Source: Leptodactylus fallax
Taxonomy: Eukaryota; Chordata; Amphibia; Anura; Leptodactylidae
Direction: 5' to 3'
DNA: 64,000 bases
Assembly: GCA_947044405.1 (NCBI GenBank)
Contig: CAMRHE010000501.1
Location: forward strand, 240,001-304,000
Below are positions 10,500-21,190 of the stretch, piece after piece. The position numbers and the translations under genes were made by a program. Below the pieces are notes generated by a model. It did no database searches, was not told the DNA's origin, and saw only the letters and a program-made list of their open reading frames with translations. Position 1 is the stretch's first letter. Every line of letters begins with the position of its first letter.

Positions 10500-11265
10500 A
10501 TCTCTGCGGAATCTCTCTCGCCCTTCCACCCCAAAAAGCCTCAGAACAAGGAGCACTATACCCTCCCGTTCCTCAAAGGAGGAATGAAACGTCTTATTGT
10601 TTGATCCAACAGAGTTTAGGGGTGTAGAGAAGACAGAGCTCCATAGGCCCCGCCGCAGCCCCCACACATTAGGACTTGTAGAACGTAGCGCTATTAGCAG
10701 ACGTCCCGACGCCAGCAGTAGACGCTCAGCGCACCGTTCTCCTCCATCATTGTCTCGGCAGAAGATCGGACGACTGCAGAGCGGTGAAAACCTCAGGACA
10801 CAAGAAGCGACACTGGAGACAGCACTGATCCCTGGGTTAAAGGGACATCTCCGGGCGGGGGCTGCCAGTCTGTTTATAATGCACTTTTTGTTTAGCAGCC
10901 TGGAGAACACCTCGCGATGTGGCCCTGTAACATCCCAGGAGGGTCAGTGCTGCTCAGTATTACACAGGGGCCCGGTATCAGGAGCCCCATCACATGGCGG
11001 CTCTGTCCTATTTACACATATACTTTTCTATTACACTGACCCCTCCAGCACCCCAGTATCTGCACCATGTATTTGCTGAAAACCATTGGGTGGACCCGCT
11101 GATCCCCTAGTTGTTAACCCTTTGCTGTTCCTCAATGTATGTATTTTTATAAAGTGAAATCACTTTCCGCTCCCCCCAATTCTGGGTCTGTGGCCCCTTG
11201 TACAGTTAGTCTGTAGCTGTTTGATGCCAGGCTTCACATACAATAAATGCCAATGTTAGGTGGAA
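10500..11265 (+). other. gnat1: gnat1 exon 9, 3' untranslated region
   Basis: Begins ATCTCTGCGGAATC right after a strong acceptor (TTCTATTTCTTCCATTTCAG) and runs about 766 bp to the region after the AATAAA at 11242-11247. Placing the 3' UTR exon here rests on the donor after the stop, this acceptor and the poly(A) signal; no transcript evidence is available. A short open frame (10597-11079) inside it has no recognisable product. If the 10500 acceptor is not used, the alternative is read-through of intron 8. Confidence 0.7.
11242..11247 (+). terminator. gnat1: Poly(A) signal AATAAA of gnat1
   Basis: Canonical hexamer in CATACAATAAATGCC, followed about 10 to 25 bases later by a G/T-rich stretch (TGTTAGGTGGAATGATGTC) suitable as a downstream element. 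Cleavage is expected near 11260-11270. It is the only well-placed AATAAA between the 3' UTR acceptor and the 50-bp array. Confidence 0.75.
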
Positions 11266-11378
11266 TGATGTCATGCACTGCTTGTCTTCTTATTGGTCGG
11301 AACCATTTAGGAGGAGACAACTTTGTACAACTAGAGGTCAGGAGGAGAGGTAGACAGCACCGGACACTGCTGAAGGTA

Positions 11379-12272
11379 GTGGTGGACACAGTAAGCAGTG
11401 AGTCCCTACACAAGAACAGTATACTGCAGGGGAGGACACAGTAAGCAGTGAGTCCCTACACAAGAACAGTATACTGCAGGGGAGGACACAGTGAGAAGTG
11501 AGTCCCTACACAAGAACAGTATACTGCAGGGGAGGACACAGTAAGCAGTGAGTCCCTACACAAGAACAGTATACTGCAGGGGAGGACACAGTGAGAAGTG
11601 AGTCCCTACACAAGAACAGTATACTGCAGGGGAGGACACAGTAAGCAGTGAGTCCCTACACAAGAACAGTATACTGCAGGGGAGGACACAGTAAGCAGTG
11701 AGTCCCTACACAAGAACAGTATACTGCAGGGGAGGACACAGTGAGAAGTGAGTCCCTACACAAGAACAGTATACTGCAGGGGAGGACACAGTGAGAAGTG
11801 AGTCCCTACACAAGAACAGTATACTGCAGGGGAGGACACAGTGAGAAGTGAGTCCCTACACAAGAACAGTATACTGCAGGGGAGGACACAGTGAGAAGTG
11901 AGTCCCTACACAAGAACAGTATACTGCAGGGGAGGACACAGTAAGCAGTGAGTCCCTACACAAGAACAGTATACTGCAGGGGAGGACACAGTGAGCAGCG
12001 AGTCCCTACACAAGAACAGTATACTGCAGGGGAGGACACAGTGAGAAGTGAGTCCCTACACAAGAACAGTATACTGCAGGGGAGGACACAGTAAGCAGTG
12101 AGTCCCTACACAAGAACAGTATACTGCAGGGGAGGACACAGTAAGCAGTGAGTCCCTACACAAGAACAGTATACTGCAGGGGAGGACACAGTAAGCAGTG
12201 AGTCCCTACACAAGAACAGTATACTGCAGGGGAGGACACAGTGAGCAGCGAGTCCCTACACAAGAACAGTAT
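11379..12272. repeat. 50-bp minisatellite, about 18 copies, just past gnat1
   Basis: Very uniform 50-bp units: GAGTCCCTACACAAGAACAG, then TATACTGCAGGGGAGGACAC and AGT(A/G)AG(C/A)AGT. The main differences are at a single variable segment with three states (GTAAGCAGTG, GTGAGAAGTG, GTGAGCAGCG), so the order of states could serve as a fingerprint. The first unit starts about 115 bp beyond the gnat1 poly(A) site. Confidence 0.95.
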
Positions 12273-12597
12273 ATGGAAATCTGCTGTCAAAGATTTCTGC
12301 ATAGAGTGCCCCCTTATGTCTCTCTAAGATTACCCCAGTAATTCTCAGACATGGAATCCATTATTTGGGTGCTTGGCTACAATGTGATAGACAATATGAT
12401 GCTGCACCAGTTGCACATATAGTATGTCCTCAGCTGTTTCCATTACTTCAGGATTCCACTAGATGGGAGCAGAGCTCATGTGATACAGTCAGTAGTCAAT
12501 ATTGTGGGTCTGATGTAAGTGGTGAGAGTGATGGCACATCACATTACCCCATCATCTCGTATCTACCCCTTTAATTCATTATATCCCAATCATCAGA
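12273..12597. other. Spacer, nothing recognised
   Basis: Apparently unique sequence between the 50-bp and 30-bp arrays. Short open frames are present but none resembles a known protein, and no RNA gene or clear transposon end was recognised. Confidence 0.6.
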
Positions 12598-12807
12598 GCT
12601 CAGCGACCCCGGGAGGCCTCCATCTTATATCAGCGACCCCGGGGAGGCCTCCATCTTATATCAGCGACCCCGGGAGGCCTCCATCTTATATCAGCGACCC
12701 CGGGAGGCCTCCATCTTATATCAGCGACCCCGGGAGGCCTCCATCTTATATCAGCGACCCCGGGAGGCCTCCATCTTATATCAGCGACCCCGGGAGGCCT
12801 CCATCTT
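12598..12807. repeat. 30-bp minisatellite, left part, about 7 copies
   Basis: Units read CAGCGACCCCGGGAGGCCTC, then CATCTTATAT. One copy has an extra G. Nearly all units here have the CAGCGACC variant. The array is cut at 12807 by a transposon-like insertion and resumes at 13785. Confidence 0.95.
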
Positions 12808-13784
12808 CATACCTCCCAACCGCCCCGGATTCTGCAGGACAGTCCTGGATTGTGGGTCCTGTCCCGGGGTCCTAGTCGGCAGGAGGTATGTCCCAGATTC
12901 AACTCACCTGTGTCCAGAGAGGACGCAGATGAGTTGAATACAGTGGTGAAGCAGGAGCGGACAGCTCTTACCTCACCACTGTGCCCCTGTGAGCTCCGGC
13001 CCTGGGAGCTGTAGATGTGAGTGACGTCATCACATCATATCACGCCTGCAGCTCCCTTAACACTCGGGGACAAGAGACAGCAGACTTACAGCAGGGGAGC
13101 GAGGACAGGGGAGCAGCAGTAATTTTTATGTTAAACTTTGGCAGATGAAGAAGGACATTAAACTGTGGGGGTAGATGGTGGAGGACATTAATGGCCCCCT
13201 CTAGTTGCCCCCAGTTTAATGGCCCCCTCTAGTTGCCCCCAGTTTAATGGCCCCCTCTAGTTGCCCCCAGTTTAATGGCCCCCTCTAGTTGCCCCCAGTT
13301 TAATGGCCCCCTCTAGTTGCCCCCAGTTTAATGGCCCCCTCTAGTTGCCCCCAGTTTAATGGCCCCCTCTAGTTGCCCCCAGTTTAATGGCCCCCTCTAG
13401 TTGCCCCCAGTTTAATGGCCCCCTCTAGTTGCCCCCAGTTTAATGGCCCCCTCTAGTTGCCCCCAGTTTAATGGCCCCCTCCAGCTGCCCCCAGTTTAAT
13501 GGCCCCCTCTAGTTGTCCCCAGTTTAAACTGGGGCAGCTGGAGGGGAACATTAAACTATGGGTGCACCAGGAGAGAGACTTTATGCTATGGAGTCAGTTT
13601 GAAGACAACATTATAATGTGGCGGTATACAGTATAATATTAGGGTGACTGTAAGAGCATTATACTATGTGCAGAGCACAAAGAGAAATGGGCGGAGTCAA
13701 TTTAGAAGTGGGTGGAGCTAAATTTGCCGCAGTGCGCATAGCGCACCGCACATTTTATCCCCCTTTCTGTCCTCTAAAAGTTGG
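12808..13784. mobile_element. CATACCTCCCAAC-ended element splitting the 30-bp array
   Basis: Left end CATACCTCCCAACCG at 12808; right end AAAAGTTGGGAGG near 13787, inverted to the left. The last few bases merge with satellite sequence, so the right border is uncertain by several bases. Compared with the intron 2 relative (2920-3904) it is in opposite orientation: GTGGAGCTAAATTTGCCGC and CTTTCTGTCCTCTAAAAGTT here match the other's start on the reverse strand. It carries its own 28-bp array. No transposase open frame. Confidence 0.7.
13197..13530. repeat. 28-bp array internal to the element, about 12 copies
   Basis: Almost identical units GGCCCCCTCTAGTTGCCCCC followed by AGTTTAAT. The last two copies diverge (CCAGCTGCC, AGTTGTCC) and end in the perfect 18-bp palindrome CCCCAGTTTAAACTGGGG at 13517-13534, after which the same motif continues in inverted orientation (CAGCTGGAGGGGAACATTAA). 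The array is therefore bounded by an orientation switch. Confidence 0.92.
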
Positions 13785-14272
13785 GAGGCCTCCATCTTAT
13801 ATCAGCGACCCCGGGAGGCCTCCATCTTATATCACTGACCCCGGGAGGCCTCCATCTTATATCACTGACCCCGGGAGGCCTCCATCTTATATCACTAAGA
13901 CCGGGAGGCCTCCATCTTATATCACTGACCCTGGGAGGCCTCCATCTTATATCACTGACCCCGGGAGGCCTCCATCTTATATCACTGACCCCGGGAGGCC
14001 TCCATCTTATATCACTGACCCCGGAAGGCCTCCATCTTATATCACTAAGACCGGGAGGCCTCCATCTTATATCACTAAGACCGGGAGGCCTCCATCTTAT
14101 ATCACTGACCCCGGGAGGCCTCCATCTTATATCACTGACCCCGGGAGGCCTCCATCTTATATCACTGACCCCGGGAGGCCTCCATCTTATATCAGTGACC
14201 CCAGGAGGCCTCCATCTTATATCAGTGACCCCAGGAGGCCTCCATCTTATATTAGTGATCCCAAGCGGCCAT
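13785..14272. repeat. 30-bp minisatellite, right part, about 16 copies
   Basis: Same 30-bp unit as 12598-12807 but dominated by CACTGACCCCGGGAGG with CACTAAGACCGGGAGG variants, states not seen in the left part. Because 30 is a multiple of 3, three frames stay open for about 200 codons on both strands; these are repeat artefacts. The last copies decay (CAGTGACCCCAGGAGG, then AGTGATCCCAAGCGG). Confidence 0.95.
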
Positions 14273-14585
14273 AAACAGTACATAGGTAATAAATCACAGC
14301 TCTCCTCTAGCTCAGAGATACTGCATGTTGGTAGCCATAGTAACACCTCAGTTCTCACCTGTACAAGATGGCTCCCTGAATGAGGAGGTCTCTGCTGAGA
14401 CTTATAGTGCGCCTGCATACAGCACATGACTAGCAGACACAACTACCTGCAGCTCGGCCTCCATCTTCTTACCCTCACCTCAGGATCCACAGGTGCAGCT
14501 CAGGCTCCTCATTGACTACACGGACAACCATAACCATCCCTGGGTCTATGTATGAAGCCGAACAACAATGGTGGCAGCAGGTACG
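14273..14585. other. Spacer, nothing recognised
   Basis: Apparently unique sequence between two arrays. No gene, RNA or clear repeat boundary recognised. Confidence 0.55.
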
Positions 14586-17560
14586 AAAATAATATATCTC
14601 ATTTATATGGTGCCAACATATTCCACAGCACTGTACAAACTGTAAGGTTCAAGTACAGAAGAAAAGAATCATTACAATCTATGAGGAGATAGAGAGGAGG
14701 ACACAAGAGGAGTGAGGACCCCGCTCACAAGAGCTTACAATCTATGAGGAGATAGAGGAGGACACAAGAGGAGTGAGGGCCCCGCTCACAAGAGCTTACA
14801 ATCTATGAAGAGATAGAGAGGAGGACACAAGAGGAGTGAGGGCCCCGCTCACAAGAGCTTACAATCTATGAGGAGATAGAGAGGACACAAGAGGAGTGAG
14901 GGCCCCGCTCACAAGAGCTTACAATCTATGAGGAGATAGAGAGGACACAAGAGGAGTGAGGGCCCCGCTCACAAGAGCTTACAATCTATGAGGAGATAGA
15001 GAGGAGGACACAAGAGGAGTGAGGACCCCGCTCACAAGAGCTTACAATCTATGAGGAGATAGGAGGACACAAGAGGAGTGAGGGCTCCGCTCACAAGAGC
15101 TTACAATCTATGAGGAGATAGGGAGGACACAAGAGGAGTGAGGACCCCACTCACAAGAGCTTACAATCTATGAGGAGATAGAGGAGGACACAAGAGGAGT
15201 GAGGACCCCACTCACAAGAGCTTACAATCTATGAGGAGATAGGAGGAGGACACAAGAGTAGTGAGGACTCCGCTCACAAGAGCTTACAATCTATGAGGAG
15301 ATAGGAGGACACAAGAGGAGTGAGGGCTCCGCTCACAAGAGCTTACAATCTATGAGGAGATAGAGAGGACACAAGAGGAGTGAGGGCCCCGCTCACAAGA
15401 GCTTACAATCTATGAGGAGATAGAGAGGACACAAGAGGAGTGAGGACCCCGCTCACAAGAGCTTACAATCTATGAGGAGATAGAGAGGAGGACACAAGAG
15501 GAGTGAGGACCCCGCTCACAAGAGCTTACAGTCTATGAGGAGATAGGAGAGGACACAAGAGGAGTGAGGACCCCGCTCACAAGAGCTTACAATCTATGAA
15601 GAGATAGAGAGGAGGACACAAGAGGAGTGAGGACCCCGCTCACAAGAGCTTACAATCTATGAGGAGATAGAGGAGGACACAAGAGGAGTGAGGACCCCGC
15701 TCACAAGAGCTTACAATCTATGAGGAGATAGGAGGAGGACACAAGAGTAGTGAGGACTCCGCTCACAAGAGCTTACAATCTATGAGGAGATAGGAGGACA
15801 CAAGAGGAGTGAGGGCTCCGCTCACAAGAGCTTACAATCTATGAGGAGATAGAGAGGACACAAGAGGAGTGAGGGCCCCGCTCACAAGAGCTTACAATCT
15901 ATGAGGAGATAGAGAGGACACAAGAGGAGTGAGGGCCCCGCTCACAAGAGCTTACAATCTATGAGGAGATAGAGAGGACACAAGAGGAGTGAGGGCCCCG
16001 CTCACAAGAGCTTACAATCTATGAGGAGATAGGAGGACACAAGAGGAGTGAGGACCCCGCTCACAAGAGCTTACAATCTATGAGGAGATAGGAGGAGGAC
16101 ACAAGAGTAGTGAGGACTCCGCTCACAAGAGCTTACAATCTATGAGGAGATAGGAGGAGGACACAAGAGGAGTGAGGGCCCCGCTCACAAGAGCTTACAA
16201 TCTATGAGGAGATAGGAGGACACAAGAGGAGTGAGGACCCCGCTCACAAGAGCTTACAGTCTATGAGGAGATAGAGAGGACACAAGAGGAGTGAGGACCC
16301 CGCTCACAAGAGCTTACAATCTATGAGGAGATAGAGAGGACACAAGAGGAGTGAGGACCCCGCTCACAAGAGCTTACAATCTATGAGGTACGTGACACAA
16401 GAGCTTACAATCTATGAGGAGATAGAGAGGACACAAGAGGAGTGAGGGCCCCGCTCACAAGAGCTTACAATCTATGAGGAGATAGAGAGGACACAAGAGG
16501 AGTGAGGACCCCGCTCACAAGAGCTTACAATCTATGAGGAGATAGAGAGGACACAAGAGGAGTGAGGACCCCGCTCACAAGAGCTTACAATCTATGAGGA
16601 GATAGAGGAGGACACAAGAGGAGTGAGAACCCCGCTCACAAGAGCTTACAATCTATGAGGAGATAGGAGGAGGACACAAGAGGAGTGAGGACCCCGCTCA
16701 CAAGAGCTTACAGTCTATGAGGAGATAGGAGGACACAAGAGGAGTGAGGGCCCCGCTCACAAGAGCTTACAGTCTATGAGGAGATAGGAGGACACAAGAG
16801 GAGTGAGGACCCCGCTCACAAGAGCTTACAATCTATGAGGAGATAGGAGGACACAAGAGGAGTGATGACCCCGCTCACAAGAGCTTACTATCTATGAGGA
16901 AATAGAGAGGAGGACACAAGAGGAGTGAGGACCCCGCTCACAAGAGCTTACAGTCTATGAGGAGATAGGAGGACACAAGAGGAGTGAGGGCCCCGCTCAC
17001 AAGAGCTTACAGTCTATGAGGAGATAGAGAGGACACAAGAGGAGTGAGGGCCCCGCTCACAAGAGCTTACAATCTATGAGGAGATAGGAGGAGGACACAA
17101 GAGGAGTGAGGACCCCGCTCACAAGAGCTTACAATCTATGAGGAGATAGAGAGGAGGACACAAGAGGAGTGAGGGCCCCGCTCACAAGAGCTTACAATCT
17201 ATGAGGAGATAGGGGGACACAAGAGGAGTGAGGGCCCCGCTCACAAGAGCTTACATTGTATGAGGAGATAGGAGGAGGACACAAGAGGAGTGAGGACCCC
17301 GCTCACAAGAGCTTACAATCTATGAGGAGATAGGGGGACACAAGAGGAGTGAGGGCCCCGCTCACAAGAGCTTACAATCTATGAGGGGATAGAGAGGAGG
17401 ACACAAGAGGAGTGAGGGCCCCGCTCACAAGAGCTTACAATCTATGAGGAGATAGGAGGAGGACACAAGAGGAGTGAGGGCCCCGCTCACAAGAGCTTAC
17501 AATCTATGATGTAGAGGGGGTGACACAAGAGGTAGCAGGGGCGGCATAGAAGGTATCTCT
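14586..17560. repeat. About 60-bp satellite grown inside an interspersed repeat
   Basis: The array proper (about 14670-17516, roughly 47 copies) repeats GAGGAGATAGAGAGGA, then CACAAGAGGAGTGAGGACCC and CGCTCACAAGAGCTTACAAT. Units vary in length through (GA)GAG insertions. It is flanked by sequence of a common frog interspersed repeat: TGGTGCCAACATATTCCACA before it and GATGTAGAGGGGGTGACACA after it. The single-copy element normally has one CTCACAAGAGCTTACAATCT segment, so the satellite appears to be an internal amplification of that segment. One unit near 16388-16400 (GAGGTACGTGACACAAGAGC) is deleted. Confidence 0.9.
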
Positions 17561-17924
17561 AGAAAGTGACACATGGGGGCAACTATGAAGGTGTGGATTC
17601 ACTTAGACCTTGGGGTCCCATGGCCCTTCTGCCATATTAAAGCACCATCATATTTTATTTGACACTTGATGACTGGGAGAGATGTACACAGTGCACACTG
17701 TGCAGCATTATACTGGTCACGTGATAGCGGCAACAAGATGGCTGCAGTCCTACAGGTCACTATTACTTTCTGTTATCAGTCATGTCAGGTGATGAGAGGC
17801 CAGGGGTGGAACTATCATAGACTGGGCTCCATAGCAAACATTTGACTTGGGGGGGCCCCCCATCCCCACACGACATATTTCCCTATTTACACACGCAGTA
17901 TAATGTCCCATAGTGGCCCATATC
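17561..17924. other. Spacer with a lone diverged 66-bp unit
   Basis: At about 17760-17803 the sequence TTTCTGTTATCAGTCATGTC, then AGGTGATGAGAGGCC, is one diverged copy of the 66-bp satellite unit found downstream. It is followed by CAGGGGTGGAACTATCATAG, which looks like the end of another hAT-like insertion. Satellite resumes at about 17925. No gene seen. Confidence 0.6.
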
Positions 17925-20718
17925 AGGAGGGGAGAGGCCAACTGTAGGACAGGGGAATACAATCTATTACTATCTGTTATCAGCCATGTCAGGAGAGGAG
18001 AGGCCGACTGTAGGACAGGGGAATACAATCTATTACTATCTGTTATCAGCCATGTCAGGAGAGGAGAGGCCGACTGTAGGACAGGGGAATACAATCTATT
18101 ACTATCTGTTATCAGCCACGTCAGGAGAGGAGAGGCCGACTGTAGGACAGGGGAATACAATCTATTACTATCTGTTATCAGCCATGTCAGGAGAGGAGAG
18201 GCCGACTGTAGGACAGGGGAATACAATCTATTACTATCTGTTATCAGCCATGTCAGGAGGGGAGAGGCCGACTGTAGGACAGGGGAATACAATCTATTAC
18301 TATCTGTTATCAGCCACGTCAGGAGAGGCCGACTGTAGGACAGGGGAATACAATCTATTACTATCTGTTATCAGCCATGTCAGGAGGGGAGATGCCGACT
18401 GTAGGACAGGGGAATACAATCTATTACTATCTGTTATCAGCCATGTCAGGAGAGGCCGACTGTAGGACAGGGGAATACAATCTATTACTATCTGTTATCA
18501 GCCATGTCAGGGGGGGGAGAGGCCGACTGTAGGACAGGGGAATACAATCTATTACTATCTGTTATCAGCCATGTCAGGGGGGGGAGAGGCCGACTGTAGG
18601 ACAGGGGAATACAATCTATTACTATCTGTTATCAGCCATGTTAGGGGGGGGAGAGGCCGACTGTAGGACAGGTGACTACAATCTATTACTATCTGTTATC
18701 AGCCATGTCAGGAGAGGAGAGGCCGACTGTAGGACAGGGGAATACAATCTATTACTATCTGTTATCAGCCATGTCAGGAGGGGAGAGGCCAACTGTAGGA
18801 CAGGGGAATACAATCTATTACTATCTGTTATCAGCCATGTCAGGAGAGAAGAGGCCGACTGTAGGACAGGGGAATACAATCTATTACTATCTGTTATCAG
18901 CCATGTCAGGAGGAGAGAGGCCGACTGTAGGACAGGGGAATACAATCTATTACTATCTGTTATCAGCCACGTCAGGAGGGGAGAGGCCGACTGTAGGACA
19001 GGGGAATACAATCTATTACTATCTGTTATCAGCCATGTCAGGAGGGGAGAGGCCGACTGTAGGACAGGGGAATACAATCTATTACTATCTGTTATCAGCC
19101 ATGTCAGGAGGGGAGAGGCCGACTGTAGGACAGGGGAATACAATCTATTACTATCTGTTATCAGCCATGTCAGGAGAGAAGAGGCCGACTGTAGGACAGG
19201 GGAATACAATCTATTACTATCTGTTATCAGCCACGTCAGGAGGGGAGAGGCCGACTGTAGGACAGGGGAATACAATCTATTACTATCTGTTATCAGCCAT
19301 GTCAGGAGGGGAGAGGCCGACTGTAGGACAGGGGAATACAATCTATTACTATCTGTTATCAGCCATGTCAGGAGAGGAGAGGCCGACTGTAGGACAGGGG
19401 AATACAATCTATTACTATCTGTTATCAGCCACGTCAGGAGGGGAGAGGCCAACTGTAGGACAGGGGAATACAATCTATTACTATCTGTTATCAGCCATGT
19501 CAGGAGGGGAGAGGCCGACTGTAGGACAGGGGAATACAATCTATTACTATCTGTTATCAGCCATGTCAGGAGAGGAGAGGCCGACTGTAGGACAGGGGAA
19601 TACAATCTATTACTATCTGTTATCAGCCATGTCAGGAGGGGAGAGGCCGACTGTAGGACAGGGGAATACAATCTATTACTATCTGTTATCAGCCATGTCA
19701 GGAGAGGAGAGGCCGACTGTAGGACAGGGGAATACAGTCTATTACTATCTGTTATCAGCCATGTCAGGAGGGGAGAGGCCGACTGTAGGACAGGGGAATA
19801 CAATCTATTACTATCTGTTATCAGCCATGTCAGGAGAGGAGAGGCCGACTGTAGGACAGGGGAATACAATCTATTACTATCTGTTATCAGCCATGTCAGG
19901 AGAGGAGAGGCCGACTGTAGGACAGGGGAATACAATCTATTACTATCTGTTATCAGCCACGTCAGGAGGAGAGAGGCCGACTGTAGGACAGGGGAATACA
20001 ATCTATTACTATCTGTTATCAGCCACGTCAGGAGAGGAGAGGCCGACTGTAGGACAGGGGAATACAATCTATTACTATCTGTTATCAGCCATGTCAGGAG
20101 GGGAGAGGCCGACTGTAGGACAGGGGAATACAATCTATTACTATCTGTTATCAGCCACGTCAGGAGGGGAGAGGCCGACTGTAGGACAGGGGAATACAAT
20201 CTATTACTATCTGTTATCAGCCACGTCAGGAGGGGAGAGGCCGACTGTAGGACAGGGGAATACAATCTATTACTATCTGTTATCAGCCATGTCAGGAGGG
20301 GAGAGGCCGACTGTAGGACAGCGGAATACAATCTATTACTATCTGTTATCAGCCATGTCAGGAGGGGAGAGGCCGACTGTAGGACAGGGGAATACAATCT
20401 ATTACTATCTGTTATCAGCCACGTCAGGAGAGGAGAGGCCGACTGTAGGACAGGGGAATACAATCTATTACTATCTGTTATCAGCCACGTCAGGAGAGGA
20501 GAGGCCGACTGTAGGACAGGGGAATACTATCTGTTATCAGCCACGTCAGGAGAGGAGAGGCCGACTGTAGGACAGGGGAATACAATCTATTACTATCTGT
20601 TATCAGCCATGTCAGGAGAGGAGAGGCCGACTGTAGGACAGGGGAATACAATCTATTACTATCTGTTATCAGCCATGTCAGGAGAGGAGAGGCTGACTGT
20701 AGGACAGGTGACTACAAT
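17925..20718. repeat. 66-bp satellite, left block, about 42 copies
   Basis: Unit: GCCATGTCAGGAGGGGAGAG, then GCCGACTGTAGGACAGGGGA and ATACAATCTATTACTATCTG, ending TTATCA. Main variants are ATGTCA/ACGTCA and GAGGGG/GAGAGG. 66 bp equals 22 codons and the unit lacks stops in several frames, which creates open frames of 595-721 codons on both strands. They have no codon bias, start context or similarity of a gene and are rejected as coding. The block ends inside a unit at the ACTACAAT where a hAT element has inserted. Confidence 0.97.
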
Positions 20719-20869
20719 CAGGGCCGGCGTTAGGGGGGGGGGGCAAACTGGGCAATTGCCCAGGGCCCCGTCCCCAAAGGGGCCCCCGGGATCCGGAACC
20801 TGATGACTCCGGATCCCGGAGTCAGGCCCGGACAAATCAATAACAGAAAGGGACCGCAGGGTCCCTTTC

Positions 20870-21190
20870 CGTGGTGAGTAAAAATAACAAACATTTTTAC
20901 TCACCTGTCCTTGTGTCCGACGTCATCTTCTGGCATTCCGGACGTCACTGCTGAGGCCTGGCCTCAGCCGTAACGGTCACGTGGGGCAAGCTGAGAGCCT
21001 GCCTCACGTAATCGCTGAGGCCCAATCACAGGCCTCAGCGGTGACGTTCATAACGCGTGACGTCAGCCGTAGAGAAGAAGAAGCCGGCGCCGGCGGAGAT
21101 AACGTAGCAGTGCGAGGAGGCCCAGAAGAGATAAGACAAGGTGGGTATAACTGTTTGTTATTTTCTCTCACCTCCCCCGGGCCTTCGATT
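20870..21190. repeat. Foldback segment inside the hAT element
   Basis: GTGAGTAAAAATAACAAACA followed by CTCACCTGTCCTTGTGTC, at about 20873-20920, is mirrored by AGACAAGGTGGGTATAACTG then TTTGTTATTTTCTCTCACC at about 21134-21174. Between them are several GACGTCA-type sites (TGACGTCAGCC, CCGGACGTCACTG). The right half matches, in inverse orientation, the intron 2 composite at 4630-4700. Confidence 0.7.

Noticed and set aside
10482..11079. Protein-coding frames of 142-160 codons in the gnat1 3' UTR
   Set aside because: They overlap on both strands in GC-rich UTR sequence, have no recognisable domains, and the region is explained as the 3' UTR exon.
18638..20803. A 721-codon open frame (repeated HVRRGEADCRTGEYNLLLSVIS) as a repetitive protein gene
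   Set aside because: It lies entirely in the 66-bp satellite, is matched by equally long frames in other frames and on the minus strand, and simply reflects a stop-free unit of 22 codons.
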